Positions 1 through 8,201 of a stretch of 64,000 bases of DNA are shown in pieces. Every line of letters begins with the position of its first letter. Positions within the stretch are counted from its first letter, which is position 1. Where the stretch lies: assembly GCF_900090245.1 (NCBI RefSeq), contig NZ_FMDN01000008.1, forward strand, positions 127,988 through 191,987, written 5' to 3'. The stretch is from Micromonospora halophytica. Lineage in GTDB: Bacteria > Actinomycetota > Actinomycetes > Mycobacteriales > Micromonosporaceae. Below the pieces are notes generated by a model. It did no database searches and had not been told where the DNA came from. It saw only the letters and a program-made list of their open reading frames with translations. The translations under genes and the position numbers were made by a program.

Positions 1-847
1 CCTCGCCGGTCAGGGCGTCGGCGACCAGCCGACTGTGTCGGGTCAACGCGTAGTCCGTCCGCCCGAGGCGGATGCGCCGCCGCTGCGGCTCGGTCCGCAC
101 GACGGTGAGCTCCCACGGGTCCCAGTCGGCAAGACCGACGTCGGCGACGAGTTCCACCAGGTCGGCCTCGCTGCCACAGGTGTGGTGGGACCGGCTGAAC
201 GCCGGGCCGAAGCCGAGCCGGTCGGCTCGGTCGGGTAGCCACTTCTCGCTGGTGAGCACGTCCCCCCGGGCCCGGCACCGCAGCTCCAGCACCTCCCGGC
301 CGGTCCTCCCCCACAGGTAGCGGGCGGCGTCGTCGTCGGCCCCGGTTGCCAGCCGGGCCACGGCCCAGAGCTGGAGCACCTGGTCGAGTGAGGCGCGGAC
401 CAGGACGGCACGCACCGCCTCGGCACCCGTCGGGTCGAAGATCGGCCCCTGGTCGGGGTCCAACGGCAGCGCATTCAGCCACCGGGCTGCGGTGCGGCGG
501 GTGCGCCGGCCGGGGGCGGGAGCGAGGCTGACCGGCCCGATCGGCAGTTTCCGGACCGGGTACGCGAGCGCACCGGCGACCATGGCGGCCGGCATGTCCT
601 CCGGGTAGTGCTCGATGTCGATGGGAGTCTGGCCGGCGAAGAACAGGAATGCCGGGCTGGGTCTGTCGATCCCGGGCACCAGGAGGTGGATGTCCACGTC
701 GCTGCCCTGGTTGCCGAGCCCGCCGGCCAGCGACCCCACCAGGTATGCCGGGCCGGCGGCCAACACGCTGCCGCCCAACTCGAGAACCCGGGCGAGGGTG
801 AGTCCGACGACGCCGAGCGCCTCCTCGACGCTGCTCCGATCGGTCAT
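1..847 (-). CDS. Nucleotidyltransferase-fold protein (partial, C-terminus off window)
   Basis: The reading frame stays open from an ATG at 847 to the left edge, so about 282 codons are visible and the C-terminus is missing. Residues 38-52 carry the pattern Gly-Ser, an eleven-residue gap, then Asp50-Val-Asp52, as in the DNA polymerase beta-like nucleotidyltransferase fold (hGS...DhD). The rest shows no family I recognise. Its ATG overlaps the TGA of the ABC permease by four bases (ATGA), so the two are translationally coupled. The family transfers NMP to small molecules, RNA or proteins; the substrate here is unknown. The neighbouring exporter suggests a role in modifying or resisting a small molecule, which is inference. 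Confidence 0.6.
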   Translation of the reverse strand, partial: MTDRSSVEEALGVVGLTLARVLELGGSVLAAGPAYLVGSLAGGLGNQGSDVDIHLLVPGIDRPSPAFLFFAGQTPIDIEHYPEDMPAAMVAGALAYPVRKLPIGPVSLAPAPGRRTRRTAARWLNALPLDPDQGPIFDPTGAEAVRAVLVRASLDQVLQLWAVARLATGADDDAARYLWGRTGREVLELRCRARGDVLTSEKWLPDRADRLGFGPAFSRSHHTCGSEADLVELVADVGLADWDPWELTVVRTEPQRRRIRLGRTDYALTRHSRLVADALTGE

Positions 848-1635
848 GACCACGACACCTTCCTCTGATCCGGTCTGAGCATGACGAGGGCGAGGAGAGC
901 GAAGGCGGTGGCGAAGGCGGCCAGGACGGCCAGTTCGGCCGCGACGTCACCGAGGCCGGCCCCACCGGAGATGACCTCCTGGAGCCCACTGACCGCCCAG
1001 TACGACGGGGTGGCCGGGGCGAACGGGGCGGCCCACGAGGGCAGCAGTTCCCGTGGCACGAGCGCCCCGCCCAGGCCGGCCATCACCAGCGCCAGAACGT
1101 TCGCGGCCGAGGTCATCTGCACCACGGTCCGGCAGGCGGCGAAGCCGAGCAAGCCGAGCGCGACCAGGCACACGGCGAAGACGCCGACGACCAGGGCCAG
1201 GGCGACGAGCGACCCGCGAATCCGCAGGCCGAAGAGGACCCGGCCGGCGGCGAGCAGGATGGTGAACTGGGCGACCAGGAGGCCGAGCGGGACGGCAGCC
1301 TTACTGAGCACCAGCACCGGAACACCGACCGCCGTGGCCCGTAGCCGGTTCCAGGTGTTCCAGCCATGGTCTCGGAAGAAGACCATGCCGACGTGCGCGA
1401 CGAGAAACATCGAGAACATCACCGACAGGCCGGGTACGGCCTGCTCCGCCCCGGTGAGCGGGCCCGGGCCCGGCACCGATCCGGCGAGCGTCATCGCGTC
1501 CCGGTAGGTGGGCAGTAGGAACGCCATCAACACCAGGGGCATCACGGTGAGGATGAGCTGCGGCACGAGGTCGCGGCGCTGGAGCCGCCATTCGTGGGCG
1601 ACGAGCACGCCGGCGGTGACGAGGTCACGACGCAT
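844..1635 (-). CDS. ABC-2 type transporter permease
   Basis: A 263-residue membrane protein. It begins with a polar N-terminus (MRRDLVTAGVLVAHEWRLQR) followed by about six hydrophobic segments, as in ABC-2 type permeases of drug and polysaccharide exporters. I chose the ATG at 1635 because the longer frame reads through the upstream ATPase gene. The ATPase stop lies 11 bases inside this start, and this gene's stop overlaps the next ATG. It should form the membrane channel for the ATPase encoded by 1625-2542. The substrate is unknown; the unit is divergent from the nucleotide-metabolism operon at 3170-8434 and may export its product. Confidence 0.85.
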   Translation of the reverse strand: MRRDLVTAGVLVAHEWRLQRRDLVPQLILTVMPLVLMAFLLPTYRDAMTLAGSVPGPGPLTGAEQAVPGLSVMFSMFLVAHVGMVFFRDHGWNTWNRLRATAVGVPVLVLSKAAVPLGLLVAQFTILLAAGRVLFGLRIRGSLVALALVVGVFAVCLVALGLLGFAACRTVVQMTSAANVLALVMAGLGGALVPRELLPSWAAPFAPATPSYWAVSGLQEVISGGAGLGDVAAELAVLAAFATAFALLALVMLRPDQRKVSWS

Positions 1636-2542
1636 CGGCGACCGCCTCCGCAGGACTGGACGGACGCCCGTCTGCCGGTCCTGCGCTCGCCACGACATGG
1701 TCGAAGACCTCGTCGAGGGTGGACCGCCGGACCTCGACACCGGCGAGGCGGCCGAGGTCGGCGCCGAGCCCCTGGAGGACGGCGGGAAGGTCGTCCGGCC
1801 CGATGACCTGCCGGGAGACCGTACGGGTTTCGCCGTCGTCGCCGAGCAACCGAAGATCGACGACCGTGCTGCCGTGCCGGTCGATCAACTCGGCCACCGC
1901 TCCCCGGGTCGCGACCCTCCCCCGCGCGAGCAGGACGATGTCGGCGTCGAGCGCCTCGACCTCGGGCAGGTAGTGCGTGGAGTAGCAGATGGCGGTGCCG
2001 GCGGCGGCGAGGTCGCGGACGTGGCCGAGCACGGCACGACGGGTCGCCGGATCAACGCCGACAGTGGGTTCGTCGAGCAGCAGCAGGGACGGTCGCGCCA
2101 CGGTTGCCATCGCGCAGTGCACCCGACGACGCTCGCCACCGGAGAGGGTCCGGACCGGACGATCGGCCACCTCGTCGAGGAGGAGCGCGGAGAGGGTCGC
2201 GGCGACCGCCTCGGCCCGCCGGCGCCGGCCGACGCCGCAGATCGCCGCCCAGTCGTTGACGTTCTGCCGGGCGGTCAGGGTGGGAAAGACAGCGATCTCC
2301 TGCTCGGCGTAGCCGACCTGGGCACGCGCCCGCTTCGGGTGACGGGTGACGTCCAGGCCACCGACAGTGACCGTGCCGGCGCCCGGCCGGACCGCCCCGA
2401 CCACGGCGTTCATCAGGGTGGTCTTGCCGGCCCCATTAGGGCCGAGCAGGCCCAGCACCTGACCGGGGACAACGGTCAGCGAAACGTCTCGAAGCGCGGG
2501 GCGGCGGCCGTACGAGATCGAGAGACCGTCGATTCTGAGCAC
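1625..2542 (-). CDS. ABC transporter ATP-binding protein
   Basis: A 305-residue ATPase with Walker A (GPNGAGKTT), signature (LSGGERRR) and Walker B (LLLLDEPTVG) motifs in order, plus a C-terminal extension typical of DrrA-like drug-export ATPases. The start is the GTG at 2542, preceded by AAGGAGG with a three-base spacer. The upstream ATG at 2635 would add residues that do not belong to the family. It is the first gene of a three-gene minus-strand unit and overlaps the permease start by 11 bases. It should energise export through that permease. Confidence 0.9.
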   Translation of the reverse strand: MLRIDGLSISYGRRPALRDVSLTVVPGQVLGLLGPNGAGKTTLMNAVVGAVRPGAGTVTVGGLDVTRHPKRARAQVGYAEQEIAVFPTLTARQNVNDWAAICGVGRRRRAEAVAATLSALLLDEVADRPVRTLSGGERRRVHCAMATVARPSLLLLDEPTVGVDPATRRAVLGHVRDLAAAGTAICYSTHYLPEVEALDADIVLLARGRVATRGAVAELIDRHGSTVVDLRLLGDDGETRTVSRQVIGPDDLPAVLQGLGADLGRLAGVEVRRSTLDEVFDHVVASAGPADGRPSSPAEAVADAS

Positions 2543-3169
2543 GGTCCTCCTTACCTTCGTCCAGTTGGCCTGACGACTCCGTGAAGGGTGACGGCAGCCT
2601 GTTTGCCGTCGTTCGTATTGCCCCTGTCGTCGCATTGGCGAGCCGGCTCAATTGCTGGTCACGCTGTTTTCCACAACGTCAGTGATTTCGCATGCCCGCG
2701 ACTCGGGGTAGTGGGGGACTCTAACATGGACCGTCTATGTGTTCATTCATACTTTCGTACCCCGAGCGGGTCGTCGACGAAGAGGCACCCATCAGCGACT
2801 CAGCGGGTCTGACCTGCTGAAACCTTGACGAGGAACCCCGTGTTGGCAGCCGACCCACAGCACCACAGTGGACAACAAGGGCCACCCCTAACCCGCGAAC
2901 CCGGGCCCGACCGGCTAGTACTTCTGGGGGTCGCCAATAGGGGTTCCCAATGCCGGCGGCCGGGTGTTACCGTCTCGGTCACTTTGCTCCGACCCGCCGG
3001 GCGAAGGCAGGCAAAGGCCCAGTTCCGCACATTGCGGCGCACCCCTCATCGGCACTCACATGCGCCCTTGACTCAGGCCGCCCTCTGGCTCTGTAATGCC
3101 TCCGCGAAACTCGAACGGATGAAATGGCGCGACCCCGCGTCCAGCAGACCCGACACGAAGCGAGGATCA
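2543..3169. other. Long divergent intergenic region
   Basis: These 627 bases separate the exporter unit (minus) from the nucleotide operon (plus) and should hold both promoters. The stretch around 2640-2790 is clearly richer in A and T than its surroundings. I could not assign a convincing -10/-35 pair, operator palindrome or structured RNA. Small open frames here have poor codon use and no family signature. Confidence 0.5.
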
Positions 3170-4060
3170 ATGACCGCCGACAATGCGCAAGCGGCTCCGA
3201 CGCAGCTCTTTGACTTCGGGCTCGACTACATCCGGGTGCATTTCGGCAGCAACACCGCCCTGTACACGCAGCAGATGACACACAACGTGTACCGGCAGAA
3301 CCCCGCCACCATGGTCGACCACATCCTCGGCTGCCTCGATCTCACGGGCCGGGAGGCGGTGCTCGACCTCGGCTGCGGCAACGGCTTCATCCTGCGCGAC
3401 GTGGCGAGCCGGCTGCGCTTCGGCGGTCGGGTCGTGGCGGTGGACATCTCCCCCGCGATGCTGGAGCTGGCGAAGCGGAATGTGACCATCTCGTGGGCGC
3501 CGCTGGAGTTCATCGAGGGGCGGGCGGAGGACCTGTCCCGGTATCCGGACGGCACGTTCGACCGCGTCATGGCCAACTTCATCTTCCACTACATCGAGGA
3601 CCCCGACCTGGTCTGCGGCGAGATCGCCCGGCTGGTGAAGCCCGGCGGGCACGCCATCGTGACGATCGAGGCCCGACACTCGATGCCGGAGATGTACCAG
3701 ATGCACTTCGACGCGATGGAGAAGGTCGGGTTCCCCGCCGAGTTCATCGCGCGCCTGCCCCGCGCCCGGCGCGGCAAGATGGTGCTCGACAACGCGCAGG
3801 AGATCCTGTCCCGGCACTTCAGCGCCGTCGAGGAGCGGCCGTACGTCGACGCGCTGCGGTTCGAGTCCGCCGAGCCCTACATGACGTTCTACGCCACCGG
3901 GCACAAGTTCTGCGGCGCCAGGGCGATGGCCGGAGACGACTACCCGGAGTCCATGTTCGACCAGCTTCACGCGGAAGTCGAGGCCAAGGTCAAGGCACGT
4001 ATCGCCGACGTCGGCTACTTCGAACTCAGCAAGCAGAACTCCGTGTTCGTCTGCTCCTGA
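3170..4060 (+). CDS. Class I SAM-dependent methyltransferase
   Basis: A 296-residue protein with SAM-binding motif I (VLDLGCGNGF, about residues 60-69), an acidic residue ending the second strand (VVAVDISP), and motif-IV-like and post-motif strands (FDRVMANFIFHYI, KPGGHAIV). This is the layout of small-molecule methyltransferases of the UbiE/methyltransferase-11 type. The start is the ATG at 3170, with GAGGA just upstream; the open frame extends to 2825 without support. It opens a plus-strand operon, sixteen bases before the kinase-deaminase fusion. The substrate is not evident. The company of deaminase-fold genes suggests a nucleobase, nucleoside or nucleotide, which is inference. Confidence 0.85.
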   Translation: MTADNAQAAPTQLFDFGLDYIRVHFGSNTALYTQQMTHNVYRQNPATMVDHILGCLDLTGREAVLDLGCGNGFILRDVASRLRFGGRVVAVDISPAMLELAKRNVTISWAPLEFIEGRAEDLSRYPDGTFDRVMANFIFHYIEDPDLVCGEIARLVKPGGHAIVTIEARHSMPEMYQMHFDAMEKVGFPAEFIARLPRARRGKMVLDNAQEILSRHFSAVEERPYVDALRFESAEPYMTFYATGHKFCGARAMAGDDYPESMFDQLHAEVEAKVKARIADVGYFELSKQNSVFVCS

Positions 4061-4076
4061 GGAACGGGGACACCCG

Positions 4077-5135
4077 ATGACCGCCGATTTCCTGGCCCCG
4101 CTGCGGGTCGCTCTGTTCGGCCTTCCCGGGGCCGGTAAGTCGACCGGCGCGGGCCTGCTCCGCGAGGCCCTGGCCGGGATGGGGCGCAACGTCGCCGTCG
4201 TGAAGACCGCCGCGCCGCTCTACGACGTGCAGGAACACTTCTACGGCCGGGCGGGGAGCGCACTGACCCCCGGTCAACAGGACGGCGCCTTGCTCAACTT
4301 CCTGGGCGCGCACTTCCGGCGGGCCGTACCTGGGTTCCTGCTGTCGGATTTCGCCGAGCGCTGCGGCACCGCGTTACTGGCGGGAGCGGACACTCTGCTC
4401 TGTGACGACGCCAGGCCGGTCGACCTGCCCGGCCTGGCGGAGCAGGGCTTCCGGATCGTCCGGATCACCGCGCCGGACGCGCTGCGCCGCGTACGGAAGT
4501 CCGGCCGCGGAGACCGCATCGCCGGGCAGGACGACCACCCCACCGAAGCGGGCGGCGAAGCGGTGGTCGCGGACTTCGAGATCGACAACGCGGGCACCGT
4601 CGACGACCTGCGGGGCCGGCTGGCCGACCTGGCCGACAAGCTGGCCGCGGAAAGCCTCGGGGGGAACCTCGGCGAAGGGCGCGACCAGTGGTTGGGCGGG
4701 CTCGTCGCCCGGGCCCGCGCCACCATATCCGCCCGGTACGTCGAGAACCGTCACCAGATCGGCGCGGTGCTCGTGGCCGGCGACGGTCGCGTCTTCACCG
4801 GCATCCACCTGGAGGCGATGGTCGGGCGGGCCTCGATCTGCGCCGAAGCGGTGGCGTTGGGCCGGGCCTGCGAGGCGGGCGCGACAGACCTGCGCATCGT
4901 GCTCGCCGTTCGGCATCCGAAGCCGTCGGAGCCGCACCGCGAGATCAAGCTGGTGCCGCCGTGCGGGCTCTGCCGGGAACTGCTCCTCGACTACGGTCCG
5001 GACATCCAGGTGGTCGTCGGCTCCGGTGACGACCACGAACTCGTCCGACTCGCCGACATGCTGCCGCACAAGTACGTCGGCACCAAGTGGGCGAATGTCA
5101 GAAGCAACGAGCGCACCGCGGGGACTGGTGACTGA
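4077..5135 (+). CDS. P-loop kinase fused to cytidine deaminase domain
   Basis: A 352-residue two-domain protein. Residues 10-190 form a P-loop NTPase with Walker A GLPGAGKST (15-23), resembling nucleotide or dephospho-CoA kinases. Residues 205-345 form a cytidine-deaminase fold with zinc ligand and catalytic Glu in C255-A-E257 and the second zinc motif P-C296-G-L-C299-RE. The three-cysteine set and PCGxCR are typical of cytidine/blasticidin-type deaminases rather than dCMP deaminases. The order kinase-then-deaminase recalls the antiphage enzyme AvcD, although that family has a dCMP-deaminase-type domain. The stop abuts the next ATG without a gap. Likely reactions are phosphorylation of a nucleoside or nucleotide and deamination of a cytosine moiety; the actual substrate is unknown. 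Confidence 0.8.
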   Translation: MTADFLAPLRVALFGLPGAGKSTGAGLLREALAGMGRNVAVVKTAAPLYDVQEHFYGRAGSALTPGQQDGALLNFLGAHFRRAVPGFLLSDFAERCGTALLAGADTLLCDDARPVDLPGLAEQGFRIVRITAPDALRRVRKSGRGDRIAGQDDHPTEAGGEAVVADFEIDNAGTVDDLRGRLADLADKLAAESLGGNLGEGRDQWLGGLVARARATISARYVENRHQIGAVLVAGDGRVFTGIHLEAMVGRASICAEAVALGRACEAGATDLRIVLAVRHPKPSEPHREIKLVPPCGLCRELLLDYGPDIQVVVGSGDDHELVRLADMLPHKYVGTKWANVRSNERTAGTGD

Positions 5136-6074
5136 ATGGACACGTTCCGGGCCTTCATCGAGGCGGAGTTCCCCGACGCCGAGGTCAGCGAGCTGAGCGA
5201 CTCCAACAATCTCGTGTACCGGGTGGCGACTCCCGGGCGGGTGGCCGTCATCAAACACGTGACCGACTCCGACATCCCGCTGGCCTACCTCGCCGCGGCC
5301 AACGACCGGCTCGCCGGGCTGGTGCCGGTGCAGCGGATCCTGCGGGTCTGGGAGGTCCGTGACGGGGCCCCGTTCGACGCCGTGCTCTCCGAATACCTGC
5401 CAGGTCGGGACCTCGCCTCGGTGCTCGCCGACGGGCAGGGCGTGCCGCCCACGCCGGACCTGGTCGGCCAGCTGTGCGCGTTCGCCCTTGCCTGCCGGGA
5501 ACTGCCGGAGATGTACGACGGCTTCGGCCTGTACAAGCGAGAGCCGGTGCTGCTCGGCACCCACCGGGAGTTCGTCGAGCACTACGCCAACCGCTACTGG
5601 AGCAGGGTCCGCCCCTTCTACGACGGGACGAAGGCCGGCGCGGCTGTCGACGACTGGCTCACCGGCGGCTTCGCGGCGGCGGCCGCACGCAACCCCGCCC
5701 CGTTCCGGACCGTGGCGATCGACGCCAACCTGAAGAACTTCGTCGTGACGCCGGACGGCCGGCTGGTGGTGCTCAACGTCCCGATCGCCGGGCGGTCCAC
5801 CCCGGCGCAGGCGGTCGGCGCGATCAGCGCCCATCTGCGCAACCGCCCGCAGCATGCGCCGTTCCTGGCCGCGGCGAGCCGGACCGTGTGCCCGGACGAC
5901 GCCGAGCTGGTGCCCCACTTCGAACTCTGGGCACTGCTCGGCATCCTGTCGTTCTACGCGGTGCGGGAACCGCAGCGGCAGCACGAGTGGCGCAACTGGG
6001 GATCACCCGTCACTCTCGACGAGGACTTCCGGGCCCTGGTGGAGAGCAACCTCGCGACACTGGTGGGTCGATGA
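5136..6074 (+). CDS. Aminoglycoside phosphotransferase-like protein
   Basis: A 312-residue protein with the APH/choline-kinase outline: a lysine in a beta strand (VAVIKHV), a hinge region (VLSEYLPGRDL) and a catalytic-loop-like motif IDANLKN (Asp196, Asn201). The usual HGD is replaced by AID, and the metal-binding Asp of the DFG-like segment appears to be Asn (VVLNVP). Catalysis is therefore uncertain: it could be a small-molecule kinase with a divergent loop, or a binding protein. It starts directly after the deaminase stop and overlaps the next gene by ATGA, so it is made with the rest of the operon. Confidence 0.6.
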   Translation: MDTFRAFIEAEFPDAEVSELSDSNNLVYRVATPGRVAVIKHVTDSDIPLAYLAAANDRLAGLVPVQRILRVWEVRDGAPFDAVLSEYLPGRDLASVLADGQGVPPTPDLVGQLCAFALACRELPEMYDGFGLYKREPVLLGTHREFVEHYANRYWSRVRPFYDGTKAGAAVDDWLTGGFAAAAARNPAPFRTVAIDANLKNFVVTPDGRLVVLNVPIAGRSTPAQAVGAISAHLRNRPQHAPFLAAASRTVCPDDAELVPHFELWALLGILSFYAVREPQRQHEWRNWGSPVTLDEDFRALVESNLATLVGR

Positions 6075-6613
6075 TCCTCACCGGTTCCGCGATCACCGAG
6101 GCCGTCACGCGGGGCGACATCGTCGTTGACCCCTTCGACGAGGCCCGGGTCAACCCGAACAGCTACAACTACCGGCTGGGACCGGAGATCTACCGGGTCC
6201 GTTCCGGGCACGAGGACGGGGGCGGGCCGCAGCGGGAACGGCTGGAACCGACCAACGGCCGGTTCCTGCTGCGCAAGGGCTGGTTCTACCTCGGTCACAC
6301 GCTGGAGCGGATCGGCAGCACCCGGTACGTCACCTCGCTGATCGGCCGCAGCTCGGTCGGCCGGCTGGGGCTGTTCGTGCAGCTCTCGGCGGACCTCGGA
6401 CACTGCGGCGCGGTGCACCGCTGGACGCTCGAACTGCTACCCGCGCTGGACATCTACGTCTACCCCGGGCAGATCATCGGGCAGGTCTCCTTCTGGTCCG
6501 TCACCGGGGACGTCCTGCCCTACCAGGGCTGGTACGGGCAGCACGACCACCCGATGCCGTCGAAGCTGCACGTGGACGTGCGGGACCAGGTAGAGATACG
6601 GGGGTTGCGGTGA
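6071..6613 (+). CDS. dCTP deaminase-like protein, Glu-containing paralogue
   Basis: A 180-residue protein of the dCTP deaminase/dUTPase fold. It has the N-terminal ILTGSAI..G.I..DPF pattern, NPNSYNYRLG (28-37), the nucleotide-binding GRSSVGRLGLFV (92-103) and a Glu at 121 in the strand WTLELL. That Glu matches the catalytic Glu of bacterial Dcd (Glu138 in E. coli). The segment usually reading HRIDPGWxG is changed to ADLGHCGAV, so specificity may differ. Family members deaminate dCTP to dUTP, some also hydrolysing dUTP to dUMP; they act as trimers. The start ATG overlaps the previous stop, and its own stop overlaps the GTG of a second paralogue. Confidence 0.75.
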   Translation: MILTGSAITEAVTRGDIVVDPFDEARVNPNSYNYRLGPEIYRVRSGHEDGGGPQRERLEPTNGRFLLRKGWFYLGHTLERIGSTRYVTSLIGRSSVGRLGLFVQLSADLGHCGAVHRWTLELLPALDIYVYPGQIIGQVSFWSVTGDVLPYQGWYGQHDHPMPSKLHVDVRDQVEIRGLR

Positions 6614-7146
6614 TCCTCACGGGCCACGAGATCCGTCGTCAGGTCGAGGACGGTCACATCACGGTGACACCGTTCGACCCCGGGTGCCTCAACCCGAACA
6701 GCATCGACCTGTCGCTGGACGACACCATCCTGCGCTACCGGGATCCGATCATCGACCCCCGAGTGGAGCCGCAGGTCACCGAGCACAAGATCCCCGAGGA
6801 GGGGCTGCTGCTGGAACCGATGAGCTTCTGCCTCGGCTCCTCCCGGGAGATCGTCGGCAGCACCCGCTACGTGCCGATGGTGCACGCCAAGTCGAGCACC
6901 GCCCGCGCCGGCCTCTTCGTTCACGTGACCGCAGACCTGATCGACATCGGATCGATCGGGACCATCACCTTTCAGCTCTTCTCGACGCTGGCCCTGCGGG
7001 TCTACCCGGGGATGCGGATCGCTCAGATGAGCTTCTGGAAGCCGCAGGGGGAGATCACCCTCTACTCCGGCAAGTACCAGGGCTCGGCCGGCCCGCGCAA
7101 ATCCATGATCTTCCGCGACCGGCACTGGGAGACGCTGCCGCTGTGA
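6610..7146 (+). CDS. dCTP deaminase-like protein, paralogue with Glu-to-Gln change
   Basis: A 178-residue paralogue of the preceding gene (ILTGHEI, NPNSIDLSL at 28-36, AKSSTARAGLFVHVTADLID at 93-112). It keeps the two serines and downstream Arg of the substrate loop, but has Lys94 where GRSS has Arg. It also has Gln122 where the family's catalytic Glu should be (strand TITFQLF). The deaminase reaction is thus probably lost. It may act as a dUTPase-like hydrolase, or as a structural or regulatory partner in mixed trimers with the product of 6071-6613. The GTG start overlaps the previous stop by four bases, and the next gene again overlaps by GTGA. Confidence 0.75.
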   Translation: MILTGHEIRRQVEDGHITVTPFDPGCLNPNSIDLSLDDTILRYRDPIIDPRVEPQVTEHKIPEEGLLLEPMSFCLGSSREIVGSTRYVPMVHAKSSTARAGLFVHVTADLIDIGSIGTITFQLFSTLALRVYPGMRIAQMSFWKPQGEITLYSGKYQGSAGPRKSMIFRDRHWETLPL

Positions 7147-8201
7147 GTAACTCCCTCCGGGTACGGGCACGGGCACATACCGGCGCGGTCGGGTTGACCG
7201 CTCCGGCGGACGACCTGACCGGCCTCACCCCTCTGCTTCGCCCCTTCGTCGACCTCACCGCTGACGACGAGGCGGCATCGTGCCGGCCGTCGGTCCGGGT
7301 GGCCCGGGAGGTGCCGAGCGGGCCCGGGTGGCGAAGGGTCGTCGCGGTCTCCGCGTACGAGCCGGACCGGGTGCTCTGGGTCCACGACGACCGGCAGGCG
7401 ATCACCGTGGTCGGGCAGGCGGGTGACTGGCGAGTCCAGCACCTGCTGCGCTCCGTCCGGCACCTGCTGCGGTGGCAGGCGTACGCCGCCGGTGACCTGC
7501 TGCTGCACGGTGGGCTGGTGACCGTTGGCGGACGCGGGATCGGCTTCGTCGGCGGCAAGCGGTCCGGCAAGACGTCGAGCATCCTCAGCGCGTTGCTGGC
7601 CGGCGGGGCAGCCTTCATCTCCAACGACGACCTGACCGTCGTCGAGGGGCCCGAATCCGGCCTGTTGGGCTACGGCTCACCCCGCACCGTCAACATCCGT
7701 ACCGACTCGCTCCTGGCGCTTGCCCACTCGTACCCGGTGCTGGCCAATCTCGTCGCCGACGCCCGCCACCCGACCAACGCCTTCGAGGGACGGCACCGCA
7801 CCGTCGAGTCGATCAATGCCGGCTCCGACCGCCTGCCCGGCTCCCTCTGGGTACGCGTCGCGGAGCTGGCGACGACCATCGGCGTCGACCTACGGGCCAC
7901 CGCCCCCGTCGATGTCCTGGTCTTTCCCACCTTCACCGATCACGGCGGGCCGGAGCTGAGCCGGCTGGGCCGGGAAGCCGCAGCCGGCATCCTCGCCGAG
8001 CACGTCGAACGGCAGGGCACCAGGTACGACCCGTTCCTCGCCGACTGGTTCCCCCACACCGACGTGGCCCGGCGTGCCCGGCTGATCGACCGGCTCCTGG
8101 ACACCGTGCCCTGCTACCGACTCAGGCAGGACATGCGGCGGTTGCCCGAGGCGACCGCGGTCCTCCTTCAGGAGATCGACGCGAGGGCCGTACCGGAATG
8201 A
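7143..8201 (+). CDS. HPr kinase/phosphorylase-like P-loop protein
   Basis: A 352-residue protein whose centre reads LLLHGGLVTVGGRGIGFVGG followed by KRSGKTSS. This is the HPr-kinase-like layout in which a strand carrying an acidic or His residue precedes the Walker A loop (GGKRSGKT, about 136-143). A hydrophobic strand with Asp follows (FISNDDLTVVE). Such proteins occur in RiPP and other biosynthetic loci, where some phosphorylate peptides or small molecules. No peptide precursor is visible here. The GTG at 7143 overlaps the upstream stop (GTGA), and the stop overlaps the ATG at 8198. Confidence 0.6.
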   Translation: MSNSLRVRARAHTGAVGLTAPADDLTGLTPLLRPFVDLTADDEAASCRPSVRVAREVPSGPGWRRVVAVSAYEPDRVLWVHDDRQAITVVGQAGDWRVQHLLRSVRHLLRWQAYAAGDLLLHGGLVTVGGRGIGFVGGKRSGKTSSILSALLAGGAAFISNDDLTVVEGPESGLLGYGSPRTVNIRTDSLLALAHSYPVLANLVADARHPTNAFEGRHRTVESINAGSDRLPGSLWVRVAELATTIGVDLRATAPVDVLVFPTFTDHGGPELSRLGREAAAGILAEHVERQGTRYDPFLADWFPHTDVARRARLIDRLLDTVPCYRLRQDMRRLPEATAVLLQEIDARAVPE

